Below are positions 1 through 7,959 of a DNA stretch of 64,000 nucleotides, in pieces. Every line of letters starts with the position of its first letter. Position 1 is the first letter of the stretch. Origin of the DNA: Halopseudomonas litoralis (GTDB lineage: Bacteria; Pseudomonadota; Gammaproteobacteria; Pseudomonadales; Pseudomonadaceae); NCBI RefSeq assembly GCF_900105005.1, contig NZ_LT629748.1, positions 2,108,001 to 2,172,000 of the forward strand, in the 5' to 3' direction. Both the position numbers and the translations under genes were made by a program. The notes beneath the pieces were generated by a model that saw only the letters and a program-made list of their open reading frames with translations, had not been told where the DNA came from and did no database searches.

Positions 1-226
1 TGTCTTCCAGGGCGTGGTGCTGCGCTGCATGGCCTGCTTTGTAGGCGGCAAGCTCTTGGTTGACGCTGAGCATGGCATTGACCAGGGCGGCCTCCAGGCG
101 TGTGTCGGTGACGGCGCCGTCCAGTCTCAGTCTTTCGCGGGCAATGTTCGCGTCGATGTCTGGGAACCAGTCATCGTTGGTTAGGGTGAAATCTGCAGTT
201 TTTCCGCTAGCGACGAATGCGCTCAT
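1..226 (-). CDS. L: P2-like head completion/stabilization protein gpL (partial)
   Basis: The 5' part of a leftward gene that runs off the window; about 75 codons are visible. The predicted N-terminus (MSAFVASG, then a TLTNDDWFPDID stretch) resembles P2 gpL, which completes heads after packaging. The call rests mainly on position: it follows gpM, gpN and gpO in the fixed P2 order O-N-M-L. The ATG is at 224-226. About 97 bp separate it from the end of gpM. I cannot see the C-terminus, so whether the gene is intact is unknown. Confidence 0.7.
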   Translation of the reverse strand, partial: MSAFVASGKTADFTLTNDDWFPDIDANIARERLRLDGAVTDTRLEAALVNAMLSVNQELAAYKAGHAAQHHALED

Positions 227-323
227 GATGCTGCTCCAAGTCGCCGGTGGGCGGGGTGCGCAGCAAGGGAGAAATCAGCCCTGCTTTGCACCCCGCGCCG
301 GCGGGCGCTGGGGGGACGCTCGG

Positions 324-1028
324 TTAGCCGATAGTTTCGGCGTGTTTCTTCAGCAGGCGATCGACCTTTTCCAGGTCTTTCTTTCCGCCGCAATTACTGT
401 GCAGGTCAATGGCGCGGACTAGGTTGATGCGGGCCTGATCCAGGGTGACTGCATACAGCTCATCTGTCGGGTTGGCTTCGGCATACACCAGCAGCGCTTT
501 TCCGATGGCCAGGTGCAGCTTGGCGCGCGCCTCATCTGGCATATCATGTTTGGCTGTCAGCTCCATTGCCGTGTAAAGCACCGAGCTGTCGAAGTCCTCG
601 CTGGCCTTGAGCTTGTTCAGCGCGCCATTGGCCACTTCTTCAGCGAGTAGGCAACCAGTGGTTCGTGCAAAGCGGTCGGGCATCTTCAGCGAGTGCTCAA
701 GCACATAGGCGCCAATGGCCAGAGCCTGGGCATAATCACCGGCATCGATGCACCAAACCATCAGGGTGGTCAGTACTTCATCCTGAGCACCTTTGCCGGC
801 AGCCAGAACGCCTTCGATATACGGGGCGTACGCAGGGATCAGCTGACGCTTCAGCTCCGCCTTACCCTGCTGCGACTGCACCTGCTTTAACCGCAAGCGG
901 TCCTGATTCAGCGCCATCAGTTGATGTTCGTACGCCGTCGCCCCTTCCATCGACATGGCAGGCTCGACTGCTGCGGACTCCAGAGCTGCGCGTTTGCGCA
1001 GCTGGTTGCGTTGGGCTGGGCTCAGCAT
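324..1028 (-). CDS. M: P2-like terminase endonuclease subunit gpM
   Basis: Encodes 234 residues, close to the size of P2 gpM (about 247). In P2 this small terminase subunit cuts at cos and works with the ATPase subunit gpP. The N-terminus is basic (SPAQRNQLRKRAALE) and the rest is helix-rich. The gene starts two bases after gpN ends, so the two are co-transcribed and probably translationally coupled. Assignment comes from order and overall character; I see no short diagnostic catalytic motif by eye. Confidence 0.82.
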   Translation of the reverse strand: MLSPAQRNQLRKRAALESAAVEPAMSMEGATAYEHQLMALNQDRLRLKQVQSQQGKAELKRQLIPAYAPYIEGVLAAGKGAQDEVLTTLMVWCIDAGDYAQALAIGAYVLEHSLKMPDRFARTTGCLLAEEVANGALNKLKASEDFDSSVLYTAMELTAKHDMPDEARAKLHLAIGKALLVYAEANPTDELYAVTLDQARINLVRAIDLHSNCGGKKDLEKVDRLLKKHAETIG

Positions 1029-1030
1029 GG

Positions 1031-2038
1031 TTATACCGCCTCGATGTTTTCTACCAGGGCCGCCAAGCCGAAGTCTTCGATGACGTAGGCGTCGTTGGAT
1101 GACTGGTAGTCACCGATACGATCGTACTCTGGCTCGTCTTTGACATGGCGGCGGCGCGCACCTTCCTGCCAGTAAAGGGACAGGTTCGACAGGGTGGTGA
1201 CCAGCACGGTGCCATCGGGGAAGAAAGGCGCGTCGACAATCGGCAGGCCGCCCAGGCGGGCCTTGCTGATGATCTCGTCGGTCGCGTTTTCCTCCTGGTT
1301 GGAGTTGGCGCCTTTCTCGACTGCGGACAGGAGTTTGCTGTGGAGCAAGCCGCGATCGACCAGCACCACCAGGTCGGGGTGCTTGCGGTGCCATGGGTCC
1401 AGCATCTGCACGGCGTCAAAGACCAGGCCGTCCAGGGTTTTATAGTCCCCGGCAGCGCCAACAGTGACCTTGCCAGCTACATCGCCCTCGTCCATGACCC
1501 GGTCTGGCGCGCCAGTGCGCATCTTCTGCAACCAACCGATATTGACGTCCTGCAGCAACTGGTTGGTAGCGCGACTGGTTGTCGTCGCAGCCGACGTGCC
1601 GTTGAAGCCGACCATGATGCGGTCCAGCGCTTGGCGCTGTGCTACTGCGCCGGATAGCCGGGTCTGGAAGTCGGGGAACTTGGCCCAGGCGTCAAGCAGC
1701 GCATAGGGGAAGGCGATGTCGAAGTCGGTTTTTTTACAGGCGTAGCTGTCTTTCGACAGCGCGTGAACGTCGCGCGGGTGGCGGCGCTTGTTGTCGGATG
1801 TGTCGGTGCGGCCGGCGATAGTGCCGTTCACGCCAAGCAGCAGCGCTTCGCCGGTCATATCGGTAACGCCGATGACGTTGACCCGCTGCAGTAGCCCGCT
1901 GGCTTCCTGAATGGCTGTTTCAAGGCGCTGCTGAACCGTCGGCTCGACTGCGAACTTCTCGGCGGCCGATGCGACGCCGTTGACCTTAGCTACCTGCCCC
2001 AAGTATTGGGTAAATGCTATCCGTGTTGTGTTGCGCAT
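1031..2038 (-). CDS. N: P2-like major capsid protein precursor gpN
   Basis: Encodes 335 residues; P2 gpN is 357. The N-terminus (MRNTTRIAFTQYLGQVAKVN) and the interior segments GVTDMTGEALLLGVNGTIAG and MVGFNGTSAA are typical of this capsid family. In P2 the protein assembles on the gpO scaffold and its N-terminus is trimmed during maturation. It lies between scaffold and terminase genes in one leftward operon. The reading frame is complete with no sign of decay. Confidence 0.92.
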   Translation of the reverse strand: MRNTTRIAFTQYLGQVAKVNGVASAAEKFAVEPTVQQRLETAIQEASGLLQRVNVIGVTDMTGEALLLGVNGTIAGRTDTSDNKRRHPRDVHALSKDSYACKKTDFDIAFPYALLDAWAKFPDFQTRLSGAVAQRQALDRIMVGFNGTSAATTTSRATNQLLQDVNIGWLQKMRTGAPDRVMDEGDVAGKVTVGAAGDYKTLDGLVFDAVQMLDPWHRKHPDLVVLVDRGLLHSKLLSAVEKGANSNQEENATDEIISKARLGGLPIVDAPFFPDGTVLVTTLSNLSLYWQEGARRRHVKDEPEYDRIGDYQSSNDAYVIEDFGLAALVENIEAV

Positions 2039-2060
2039 AATGTTCTCCGAAGGATCCGTA

Positions 2061-2894
2061 TCAGTACTGGGTCAGGACGGTATCGCCGCCGCCGGTGGCA
2101 GGGGGGCGCTGGGTTTGATTTGGGTCAGCTTGGTTGCTGAGCTTGGTGGTCAGCTCTGTCAGCTGGCTGCTGAGCTTTTCAATTTTCTCGGCAGCCGCCT
2201 TATGGCTTTCTTGCAGGCTGGAGAAATCGTCGTTCTGCTTGCTGGCATGGTTGGCCAGCGCCTCGACGGCATCAGTCAGCTCGGAGAATTGGGCGTCATC
2301 CTTGACCGTTTTTTCCTTGCTCTTGCTGAGGAGATCAGCGACACGCTTGAATATGCCGGTGGCCTTAGCATCGTTTTCGCTGGTCTCCTCAAATTCAATT
2401 TCCGCCTCTTCCGCGGCGGTGAACAGGTTGTCTTCGTGCGTCTTGCGTTCTTTCAGTGTCCCGTGCTGCGCGCTGAACGCCAGGGCTTCAGTGCCCAGGC
2501 TGGCGGGGGAATCCGTGACAGCCATGCCGACCAGGTAGGCCTTGCCGGTGTCTGCGAACTTTTCCCGGACTTCGATTGAGGTGTAGATCTTCTGTCGATC
2601 CTTATTCAGCGCGAGCAGCGCTTCGTTGGGCTCGATCTGAGCGTACAGGGCCAGCTTTTTCTTGCCGCCGATTTCGACTTCTTCAGCTTTCAGTGCCAGC
2701 ACGTCGCCGTAAGCGCCGAACTCCCCGCCCGGCCAGGACCACTTGATGTGTTCGCAGTTGATTCTCGCGCCATAGGTCTTTGGGTCGTACTGCGCGGCCA
2801 TTTCTTCGATCCATGAGCGCTCGATCTGGCGGCCATCCGTGGTGGCGCCTTCAGTGGCGACCTGGAACCATTTGGAGCGGAATTTCTTCTTCAT
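2061..2894 (-). CDS. O: P2-like capsid scaffolding protein / maturation protease gpO
   Basis: Encodes 277 residues; P2 gpO is 284. The N-terminal half (KKKFRSKWFQVATEGATTDGR) matches the protease part of gpO, which self-cleaves and trims the capsid proteins. The C-terminal half is charged and predicted coiled coil (residues about 165-255), as expected for the scaffold part. It is first gene of the leftward head operon, so its promoter should lie in the 153-bp gap before the divergent gpP gene. Frame intact. Confidence 0.9.
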   Translation of the reverse strand: MKKKFRSKWFQVATEGATTDGRQIERSWIEEMAAQYDPKTYGARINCEHIKWSWPGGEFGAYGDVLALKAEEVEIGGKKKLALYAQIEPNEALLALNKDRQKIYTSIEVREKFADTGKAYLVGMAVTDSPASLGTEALAFSAQHGTLKERKTHEDNLFTAAEEAEIEFEETSENDAKATGIFKRVADLLSKSKEKTVKDDAQFSELTDAVEALANHASKQNDDFSSLQESHKAAAEKIEKLSSQLTELTTKLSNQADPNQTQRPPATGGGDTVLTQY

Positions 2895-3047
2895 GCGGCA
2901 AACCTCAATGTGGCTACGTGGTGGGCGTAGGAGTTGAGGCCATGGTCGGCATGCAGCGCCGCGCGGGCAATGGGGTCGGTTTGTAGGGGCGGGCTATACA
3001 GTGGCAATGCCGTGTAGCTATCGCGCGCGGGCGTCAGCATCTGCGGC
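2895..3047. promoter_or_regulatory. Divergent late promoter region between O and P
   Basis: This gap must carry the promoters for the leftward O-N-M-L operon and the rightward P-Q operon. In P2, late promoters are activated by Ogr or delta at TGT-N12-ACA half-sites near -55. The closest thing here is TGT at 2982-2984 and ACA at 2998-3000, but the spacer is 13, not 12, so I treat it as a weak candidate only. No convincing -35/-10 pair was found. Confidence 0.3.
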
Positions 3048-4811
3048 ATGAATACATCAATCGAACTTTCTTCTCAACGTGATAACCGGCGCCAGTCCAA
3101 ATTTCTGTACTGGATGGGTTGGCGCGTTACCGATATCGCCGACCTGCTTGGCGAGAAAGAAAAAACGCTGCACACCTGGAAGAGTCGCGACGAGTGGGAT
3201 CGAGCCGACTGCGTCGAGCGGATCGGCGGGGCCCTGGAGGCTCGGCTGGTTCAGCTGATCCTGAAGGACGGCAAGTCCGGTGGCGACTTCAAAGAGATCG
3301 ACCTGTTGCATCGACAGCTGGAGCGGCAGGCACGAATTCAGCGCTACCAGGAGGGCGGTACCGAGGCAGATCTGAATCCGAATATTGCCAAGCGCAACGA
3401 GGGGCCGAAGAAAAAGCCCCGGCGCAATGATTTCAGCGAGAAGGACATCGAGACGCTGACCGAGGCGTTCACCGACGGTTGTTTTGGATACCAGCTGGAC
3501 TGGTTTCGCGCGGGAAATCAGCGAACCAGGGCAATCCTCAAGTCGCGCCAGATCGGTGCGACCTATTACTTTGCCAGGGAGGCGCTGCTCGATGCCCTGG
3601 CCACCGGGCGCAATCAGATCTTCCTGTCAGCATCAAAGAATCAGGCACATATCTTCAAGGGCTACATCCAGGCGTTCGCCCGGGATGTATGCGGTATCGA
3701 GTTGACCGGCGACCCTATCGTTTTAGGCAATGGCGCTGAGCTGCACTTTCTTGGAACAAACGCGCGCACTGCCCAGGGCTACCACGGCAACTTCTACTTC
3801 GATGAGTTCTTCTGGACCCACCGTTTCGACGAGCTCAACAAGGTGGCCAGCGGCATGGCGATGCAGAAGCAGTACCGCCGCACCTACTTTTCGACCCCGT
3901 CGAGCATGGCGCACGAAGCGTATAGCTTCTGGACGGGTGAGCGATTCAATAAGGGCAAGCCCGCGGCACAGCGGCTGTCGATCGATGTGTCCCATGATGC
4001 GCTGCAGCAGGGTCGGCTTTGCGAGGACAAGCTCTGGCGGCAGATCGTCACCATCCTTGACGCCCAGGGGCGCGGCTGCGACCTGTTCGATATCGAGGAG
4101 CTGCGCCAGGAGTACAGCGCTGACGCTTACGCCAACCTGCTGATGTGCCAGTTCGTTGATGACGGGGCCAGTATCTTTCCGCTGGCCATGCTGCAACCGT
4201 GCATGGTCGATAGCTGGATCGAGTGGGCGGAAGATTACAAGCCGTTCGCCATGCGCCCGCTGGGTGATCGGCAGGTGTGGGTGGGTTATGACCCGGCCGA
4301 AACCGGCGACAGTGCCGGACTGGTAGTCGTCGCGCCTCCCTTGGTGCCTGGCGGGAAATTCCGCGTACTGGAGCGGCATCAGTTCCGCGGCATGGACTTT
4401 GCCGCGCAGGCCGAGTCGATCCGGCAGGTAACGATGCGTTACTGGGTAACCTATATCGGTATCGATATGACCGGTATGGGCTCGGGCGTAGCGCAGCTGG
4501 TCAAGAGCTTCTTCCCAAATCTGACCACCTTCAGCTATTCGCCTGAAGTAAAGACCCGCCTGGTGCTCAAGGCCTATGACGTCATCCACAAAGGCCGGCT
4601 GGAGTTCGATGCCGGCTGGACTGATCTTGCCTCTTCGCTGATGGCGATCCGCAAAACCACCACGGCCAGCGGCCGGCAGATGACCTATACCGCCGGCCGC
4701 ACCGATGAAACCGGGCATGCAGATCTAGCCTGGGCCCTATTCCACGCACTGCACAACGAGCCGCTGGAAGGCATGACCTCCCAGAACACCAGCTTCATGG
4801 AGACATTTTGA
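3048..4811 (+). CDS. P: P2-like terminase large subunit (ATPase) gpP
   Basis: Encodes 587 residues, the normal length of P2 gpP (590). The N-terminal region (about 20-60) looks like a helix-turn-helix of the kind that opens these terminases (MGWRVTDIADLLG). The ATPase follows: KSRQIGATYYFAREAL near residue 165 is the family's Walker A variant, and FYFDEFFW near residue 250 holds the Walker B acidic residue. The C-terminal RNase H-like part includes VWVGYDPAETGDSAGL and IGIDMTGMGSG. It overlaps the portal gene by four bases (ATGA), so the two are coupled. It powers DNA entry into the procapsid. Confidence 0.95.
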   Translation: MNTSIELSSQRDNRRQSKFLYWMGWRVTDIADLLGEKEKTLHTWKSRDEWDRADCVERIGGALEARLVQLILKDGKSGGDFKEIDLLHRQLERQARIQRYQEGGTEADLNPNIAKRNEGPKKKPRRNDFSEKDIETLTEAFTDGCFGYQLDWFRAGNQRTRAILKSRQIGATYYFAREALLDALATGRNQIFLSASKNQAHIFKGYIQAFARDVCGIELTGDPIVLGNGAELHFLGTNARTAQGYHGNFYFDEFFWTHRFDELNKVASGMAMQKQYRRTYFSTPSSMAHEAYSFWTGERFNKGKPAAQRLSIDVSHDALQQGRLCEDKLWRQIVTILDAQGRGCDLFDIEELRQEYSADAYANLLMCQFVDDGASIFPLAMLQPCMVDSWIEWAEDYKPFAMRPLGDRQVWVGYDPAETGDSAGLVVVAPPLVPGGKFRVLERHQFRGMDFAAQAESIRQVTMRYWVTYIGIDMTGMGSGVAQLVKSFFPNLTTFSYSPEVKTRLVLKAYDVIHKGRLEFDAGWTDLASSLMAIRKTTTASGRQMTYTAGRTDETGHADLAWALFHALHNEPLEGMTSQNTSFMETF

Positions 4812-5827
4812 TGACTAGCGAAACACCTGCAACCGCCCCGGCCAGCAACGCGGGCATCGAGGCATTCACCTTTGGCGATCCGGCTCCGGTGCTCGATGGC
4901 GGCGACATGCTTGATTACTTGGAGTGCTGGTGGAATGGCCGGTGGTACGAGCCGCCGATCAGTCTGGACGGGTTGGCCAGGTCCACCAAGGCCAGCGTCT
5001 ACCTGCAGTCCGGGCTGACCTTCAAGCGCAACATGCTGAGCCGCACCTTCATTCCTCACCGGCTGCTGTCCCGGGCCGCGTTTGAGCAGTTCGCTCTGGA
5101 TTGGCTCTGGTGCGGCAACGCCTATCTGGAGCGTCGCCGCTCGATGATCGGCACATCAATCACGCTGCAGCCGGTGCTGGCCAAATACATGCGCCGCGGC
5201 GTCGATCTGGACAGCTACTTCATGGTTCGCGGCTGGAAGGATGAACACGAATTCGATAAAGGCACCATCTGTCACCTGCGCGAGGCTGACATCAATCAGG
5301 AAATATATGGTCTTCCGGAATGGCTGGCGGCTCTGCAGTCCGCTTTGCTGAATGAGTCGGCCACACTCTTCCGCCGCAAGTATTACAACAACGGATCCCA
5401 CGCCGGATTCATTCTCTACATGAACGACCCGGCGCAGAACGAGGGTGACGTCAACGCTCTGCGTGAAGCACTGAAAAACGCCAAAGGCCCGGGCAACTTC
5501 CGCAACCTTTTCGTGTATTCACCGGGCGGCAAGAAGGACGGCTTGCAGGTGATCCCTGTCAGTGAAGTGGCTGCAAAGGATGAGTTCAGCAATATCAAAA
5601 ACATTACCCGGGATGACATGCTGGCGGGACTGCGGATCCCGCCGCAACTAATGGGCGTGGTGCCGACCAACGCTGGGGGCTTCGGATCAATCCGGGATGC
5701 CGCCCTGGTCTACGCAGCGAACGAACTGGAGCCTATCCAAACCCGCATGCTGCAGGTCAATGACTGGCTTGGTGAAGAGGTGATTCAGTTTAAGCAGTAC
5801 GAGCTGCCAGGAGGGTCTGACAGCTAA
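4808..5827 (+). CDS. Q: P2-like portal protein gpQ
   Basis: Encodes 339 residues; P2 gpQ is 344. The N-terminal FTFGDPAPVLD, and the interior segments YYNNGSHAGFILYMND and LRIPPQLMGVVPTNAGGFG, are characteristic of this portal family. Twelve copies form the ring through which the terminase pumps DNA. The start overlaps the end of gpP. The gene is complete and is followed 19 bp later by a strong terminator, which ends the P-Q transcript. Confidence 0.95.
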   Translation: MMTSETPATAPASNAGIEAFTFGDPAPVLDGGDMLDYLECWWNGRWYEPPISLDGLARSTKASVYLQSGLTFKRNMLSRTFIPHRLLSRAAFEQFALDWLWCGNAYLERRRSMIGTSITLQPVLAKYMRRGVDLDSYFMVRGWKDEHEFDKGTICHLREADINQEIYGLPEWLAALQSALLNESATLFRRKYYNNGSHAGFILYMNDPAQNEGDVNALREALKNAKGPGNFRNLFVYSPGGKKDGLQVIPVSEVAAKDEFSNIKNITRDDMLAGLRIPPQLMGVVPTNAGGFGSIRDAALVYAANELEPIQTRMLQVNDWLGEEVIQFKQYELPGGSDS

Positions 5828-5845
5828 AGCGTTGCTCACCAAGAA

Positions 5846-5867
5846 GCCGCCTTCGGGCGGTTTTTTT
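5846..5867 (+). terminator. Intrinsic terminator of the P-Q operon
   Basis: A CCGCC stem, TTCG tetraloop and GGCGG stem at 5847-5860 are followed directly by seven T residues. The position just after the portal stop codon and the stable UUCG loop make this a confident rho-independent terminator. Confidence 0.92.
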
Positions 5868-6079
5868 GTGCGTGTGAGGCTTGAAAGTAATGTGCTATAG
5901 ACCGAAAAGGCCCCAGTTAATCATAGCATTCGCGGGTATCAAGCGCTACCGAAACCGCGCTGCTCCAGCAAATTCAGGGCCTGCAGCCTAATCCGCAACT
6001 GGTAAATGACGGGCGCCTGCAGCTTGGGTCGGCAGCTGGTCGGGCGGCCAGCCCCGGAGGCGCATCACCTGGCGCGCGC

Positions 6080-6099
6080 CATCTTCCCCCCACCTCACC
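6080..6099 (-). other. Candidate P2-type cos site
   Basis: On the minus strand this reads GGTGAGGTGGGGGGAAGATG. From memory, the P2 cohesive end is GGCGAGGCGGGGAAAGCAC; the GGYGAGGYGGGG core and the following AAG align. It lies about 250 bp past the 3' end of the portal gene, where cos sits in P2 (the left genome end next to Q). The match is by eye; surrounding cos sub-sites were not resolved. Confidence 0.55.
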
Positions 6100-6249
6100 T
6101 GCGGGCTAAATAGGGCGCTTTTTCTTCGCCCCTTCAGGCGTGCCAGGGCAAGGCCCGACGCGGGCTGGGTGCAGCCGATCGGCTTGCTGGCTTTCCTCGG
6201 AACCCTTCAGGAGCGGAGGATTTCAAGGCAGCGCAAAGCAGCTGGGCCG

Positions 6250-6581
6250 GCGTTTTTTCAGGTCGCCATCGGAAAAGGGTAATATGGTAATGCGGCGCTT
6301 GAAATCAACTATATCTCTTTGATTTTATTGAAGTTTCCGCATTACCATGCAGAGGTAATAATGGGTAATTTAGAAGGTAATATTTATGTAACTCGTTGAT
6401 TCTATTGATGTTTGTTTTTGTCAGATATTACCCTCTGTAAAGGTAATGCCATTACCTTTGTATTACCAATAAATTACCTTTCTTAAATACTTCTAACCGT
6501 TTGATTTCATTGGGTTACAGAGCGTTTCGGCGTCACACCTTACCGATATTACCCTTTTCCGATGGCTCCATGGAAAAACGC
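6250..6581. repeat. Dyad-symmetric GGTAAT/ATTACC array with inverted terminal repeats
   Basis: Twelve perfect hexamers lie in 276 bp. GGTAAT occurs at 6278, 6286, 6354, 6364, 6376 and 6442; ATTACC occurs at 6341, 6427, 6451, 6462, 6473 and 6548. The left half has five GGTAAT and one ATTACC, and the right half mirrors this, with most pairs placed within one base of symmetry around 6415. A perfect 21-bp inverted repeat (6265-6285 and 6546-6566) bounds the array and extends imperfectly to 36 bp. Inside are a 12-bp inverted repeat (6284-6295/6337-6348) and a near-perfect palindrome (6439-6459). A second motif, TTGATTYYATTG, recurs at about 6319, 6396 and 6502. GC is about 30% over 6301-6480. Function unknown; an origin or operator is the leading idea. 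Confidence 0.9.
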
Positions 6582-6642
6582 TAATAGCGCTAACGCGGGC
6601 GCATATGCGCGCATTTCTATGTAAAAAGCACAGGCGCTCACA

Positions 6643-6668
6643 CAAAAAAGGCCGCACACTGGCGGCCT
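6643..6668 (-). terminator. Intrinsic terminator of the integrase gene
   Basis: On the minus strand GCGGCC pairs with GGCCGC around a six-base loop (6650-6667), followed by a run of six T residues. It lies about 20 bp past the integrase stop codon, so it ends that transcript. Confidence 0.88.
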
Positions 6669-6686
6669 CTCAGCATTAAAACTCGC

Positions 6687-7892
6687 TCACTCGTCCGGCT
6701 CTACCAAGCTGCCGAGCAGATCGGCATACCATTGCATCATGTGCCTGCGCTGCTCCAGGTAGATGGCTTTGTTGTAGACCCCGGCGACACCCTGTTCAAC
6801 GTGCGCAAGTTGCGCCTCTACATGCTCGCGAGCGAAGCCGTTTTCACGCAGCACTGTGCTGGCAATGTGGCGGAAGCCGTGCCCGGTCTGTCGGCCGCCA
6901 TATCCGAGCCGTCGCAGGGCCATGCTGAACACCATGTTGCTGCGCGGCTTGGCTCTGTCGTTTCTACCAGGGAAAAGTAGAGGACGAGCCCCGTTCAAAT
7001 AATGCAGCTGCTGCAGCAGCTCGACCGCCTGGGCGGACAGCGGCACAACGTGGTCCCTGCGCTTCTTCATCCTCTCAGCCGGTATGCTCCACAGCCGAAC
7101 AGCGAGATCGAACTCTGCCCAGGTCGCTTCGCGCAGCTCGCTGGGGCGAACACACGTCAGCATCAGCAGCTGCAGGCCTATCGATACATCAGTTGCATGG
7201 GGGTAGGACTTGATGGCAGTGATCAGCTCCGGCAGTTCTGCCAGGGTAACGTGGGCATAGTTCTGCGCAGGCCGGGTGGACAGGTACTTATGCAGCCCTT
7301 CTATAGGGTTGTGCACCGCGCGCCCGGTGACTCTTGCCAGGTCATATATGTCCCGGCAGTAGCGCCGGACGTTGCCGGTCTGATCGATGATGCCCTTCTT
7401 CTCCATCTGGCGGAAAAAGTCCATCCATTCGATCGGCATAATATGGGTGAAGTCGCGCGCGCCCATTTTCGGGAAAACATGAAGCTCCAGCGAGCCGATG
7501 ATGCGGGTTGCAGTGCCTGGCTGCCATGAGTGCTTTCTGGCGGCAAACCATTCTCTGGCCAGCGCCTCAAAACTCTGGCCTGCCGCTATACGGGCCTCCG
7601 CCCTCGCCGCCTGGCTGGTGACGATCTCCCTGCCGGCAGCCAGTGCCGATCGATGTTCCGCCGCTTTCTGTCGAGCCAGCGCTCCGCTGGTTTCCGGATA
7701 TGCACCCACGCCGGCCCAGCTCCACCTTCCGTCTGGCCGCTTGTATCTGAATTCCCAGCTTTTATGGCCGTTCGGCTTCACCCGGAAATAGAGCCCGCCG
7801 CCGTCATGCTCGCGATAAACCTTTGACTCCGGCTCCAGGCTGGCCAGCACCGTATCAGCCAGCGGCCGGCGCTTGATCTCACTTCTTTTCAT
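6687..7892 (-). CDS. int: P4-type tyrosine integrase
   Basis: Encodes 401 residues with the two-part N-terminus of P4-family integrases: a DUF4102-type domain (PESKVYREHDGGGLYFRVKP near residues 20-45), then the core-binding and catalytic domains. Catalytic residues visible are Arg in VRPSELREATW, the HxxR of HGFRHIAST, and the nucleophile Tyr in VYNKAIYLEQRR. I chose the ATG at 7892, preceded by a CTGGGG ribosome-binding site; an upstream in-frame start at 8000 would run through a terminator and a repeat. The gene lies 166 bp from the 3' end of tRNA-Pro, the usual position beside the attachment site. Confidence 0.94.
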   Translation of the reverse strand: MKRSEIKRRPLADTVLASLEPESKVYREHDGGGLYFRVKPNGHKSWEFRYKRPDGRWSWAGVGAYPETSGALARQKAAEHRSALAAGREIVTSQAARAEARIAAGQSFEALAREWFAARKHSWQPGTATRIIGSLELHVFPKMGARDFTHIMPIEWMDFFRQMEKKGIIDQTGNVRRYCRDIYDLARVTGRAVHNPIEGLHKYLSTRPAQNYAHVTLAELPELITAIKSYPHATDVSIGLQLLMLTCVRPSELREATWAEFDLAVRLWSIPAERMKKRRDHVVPLSAQAVELLQQLHYLNGARPLLFPGRNDRAKPRSNMVFSMALRRLGYGGRQTGHGFRHIASTVLRENGFAREHVEAQLAHVEQGVAGVYNKAIYLEQRRHMMQWYADLLGSLVEPDE

Positions 7893-7893
7893 C

Positions 7894-7944
7894 CGTGTAT
7901 GCCCCAGTTCGAAGAAAGCACGGGCATACACGCTGGCATACACG
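7894..7944. promoter_or_regulatory. Three GGCATACACG repeats upstream of int
   Basis: The decamer GGCATACACG occurs twice as direct copies 12 bp apart (7923-7932 and 7935-7944) and once inverted at 7894-7903, where it covers the integrase ribosome-binding site. The phased copies look like protein-binding sites. They could be integrase arm-type sites or an operator controlling int; the sequence does not tell which. Confidence 0.6.
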
Positions 7945-7959
7945 GCTGAGTGGGCTGGA

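Larger units (their letters stand above)
5828..6686. other. Gene-free interval between portal gene and integrase
   Basis: No convincing coding region lies in these 859 bp. It contains, left to right, the Q terminator, a GC-rich stretch with a candidate cos site, a low-GC dyad-symmetric array of GGTAAT hexamers, and the integrase terminator. In P2 the corresponding side of cos carries tin, old and the early region; none is present here. The other end of the prophage lies outside the window, so early genes could be there. Confidence 0.75.

Noticed and set aside
2982..3000. TGT-N13-ACA as an Ogr/delta late-promoter site
   Set aside because: The known spacing is 12; the 13-base spacer and lack of flanking conservation leave it only a weak candidate, mentioned under the O-P gap.
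5935..6109. A start-less frame on the plus strand (ETALLQQIQGLQPNPQ...) ending at 6107-6109, possibly a phage gene remnant
   Set aside because: No start codon after the in-frame stop, and the portal gene before it is already full length. It overlaps the cos candidate. It could be a decayed 3' fragment but support is too thin to annotate.
6140..6322. A 60-codon open frame in the gap between cos and int
   Set aside because: Arg/Ser-rich composition without family features; it runs from GC-rich sequence into the low-GC repeat array and has no good ribosome-binding site.
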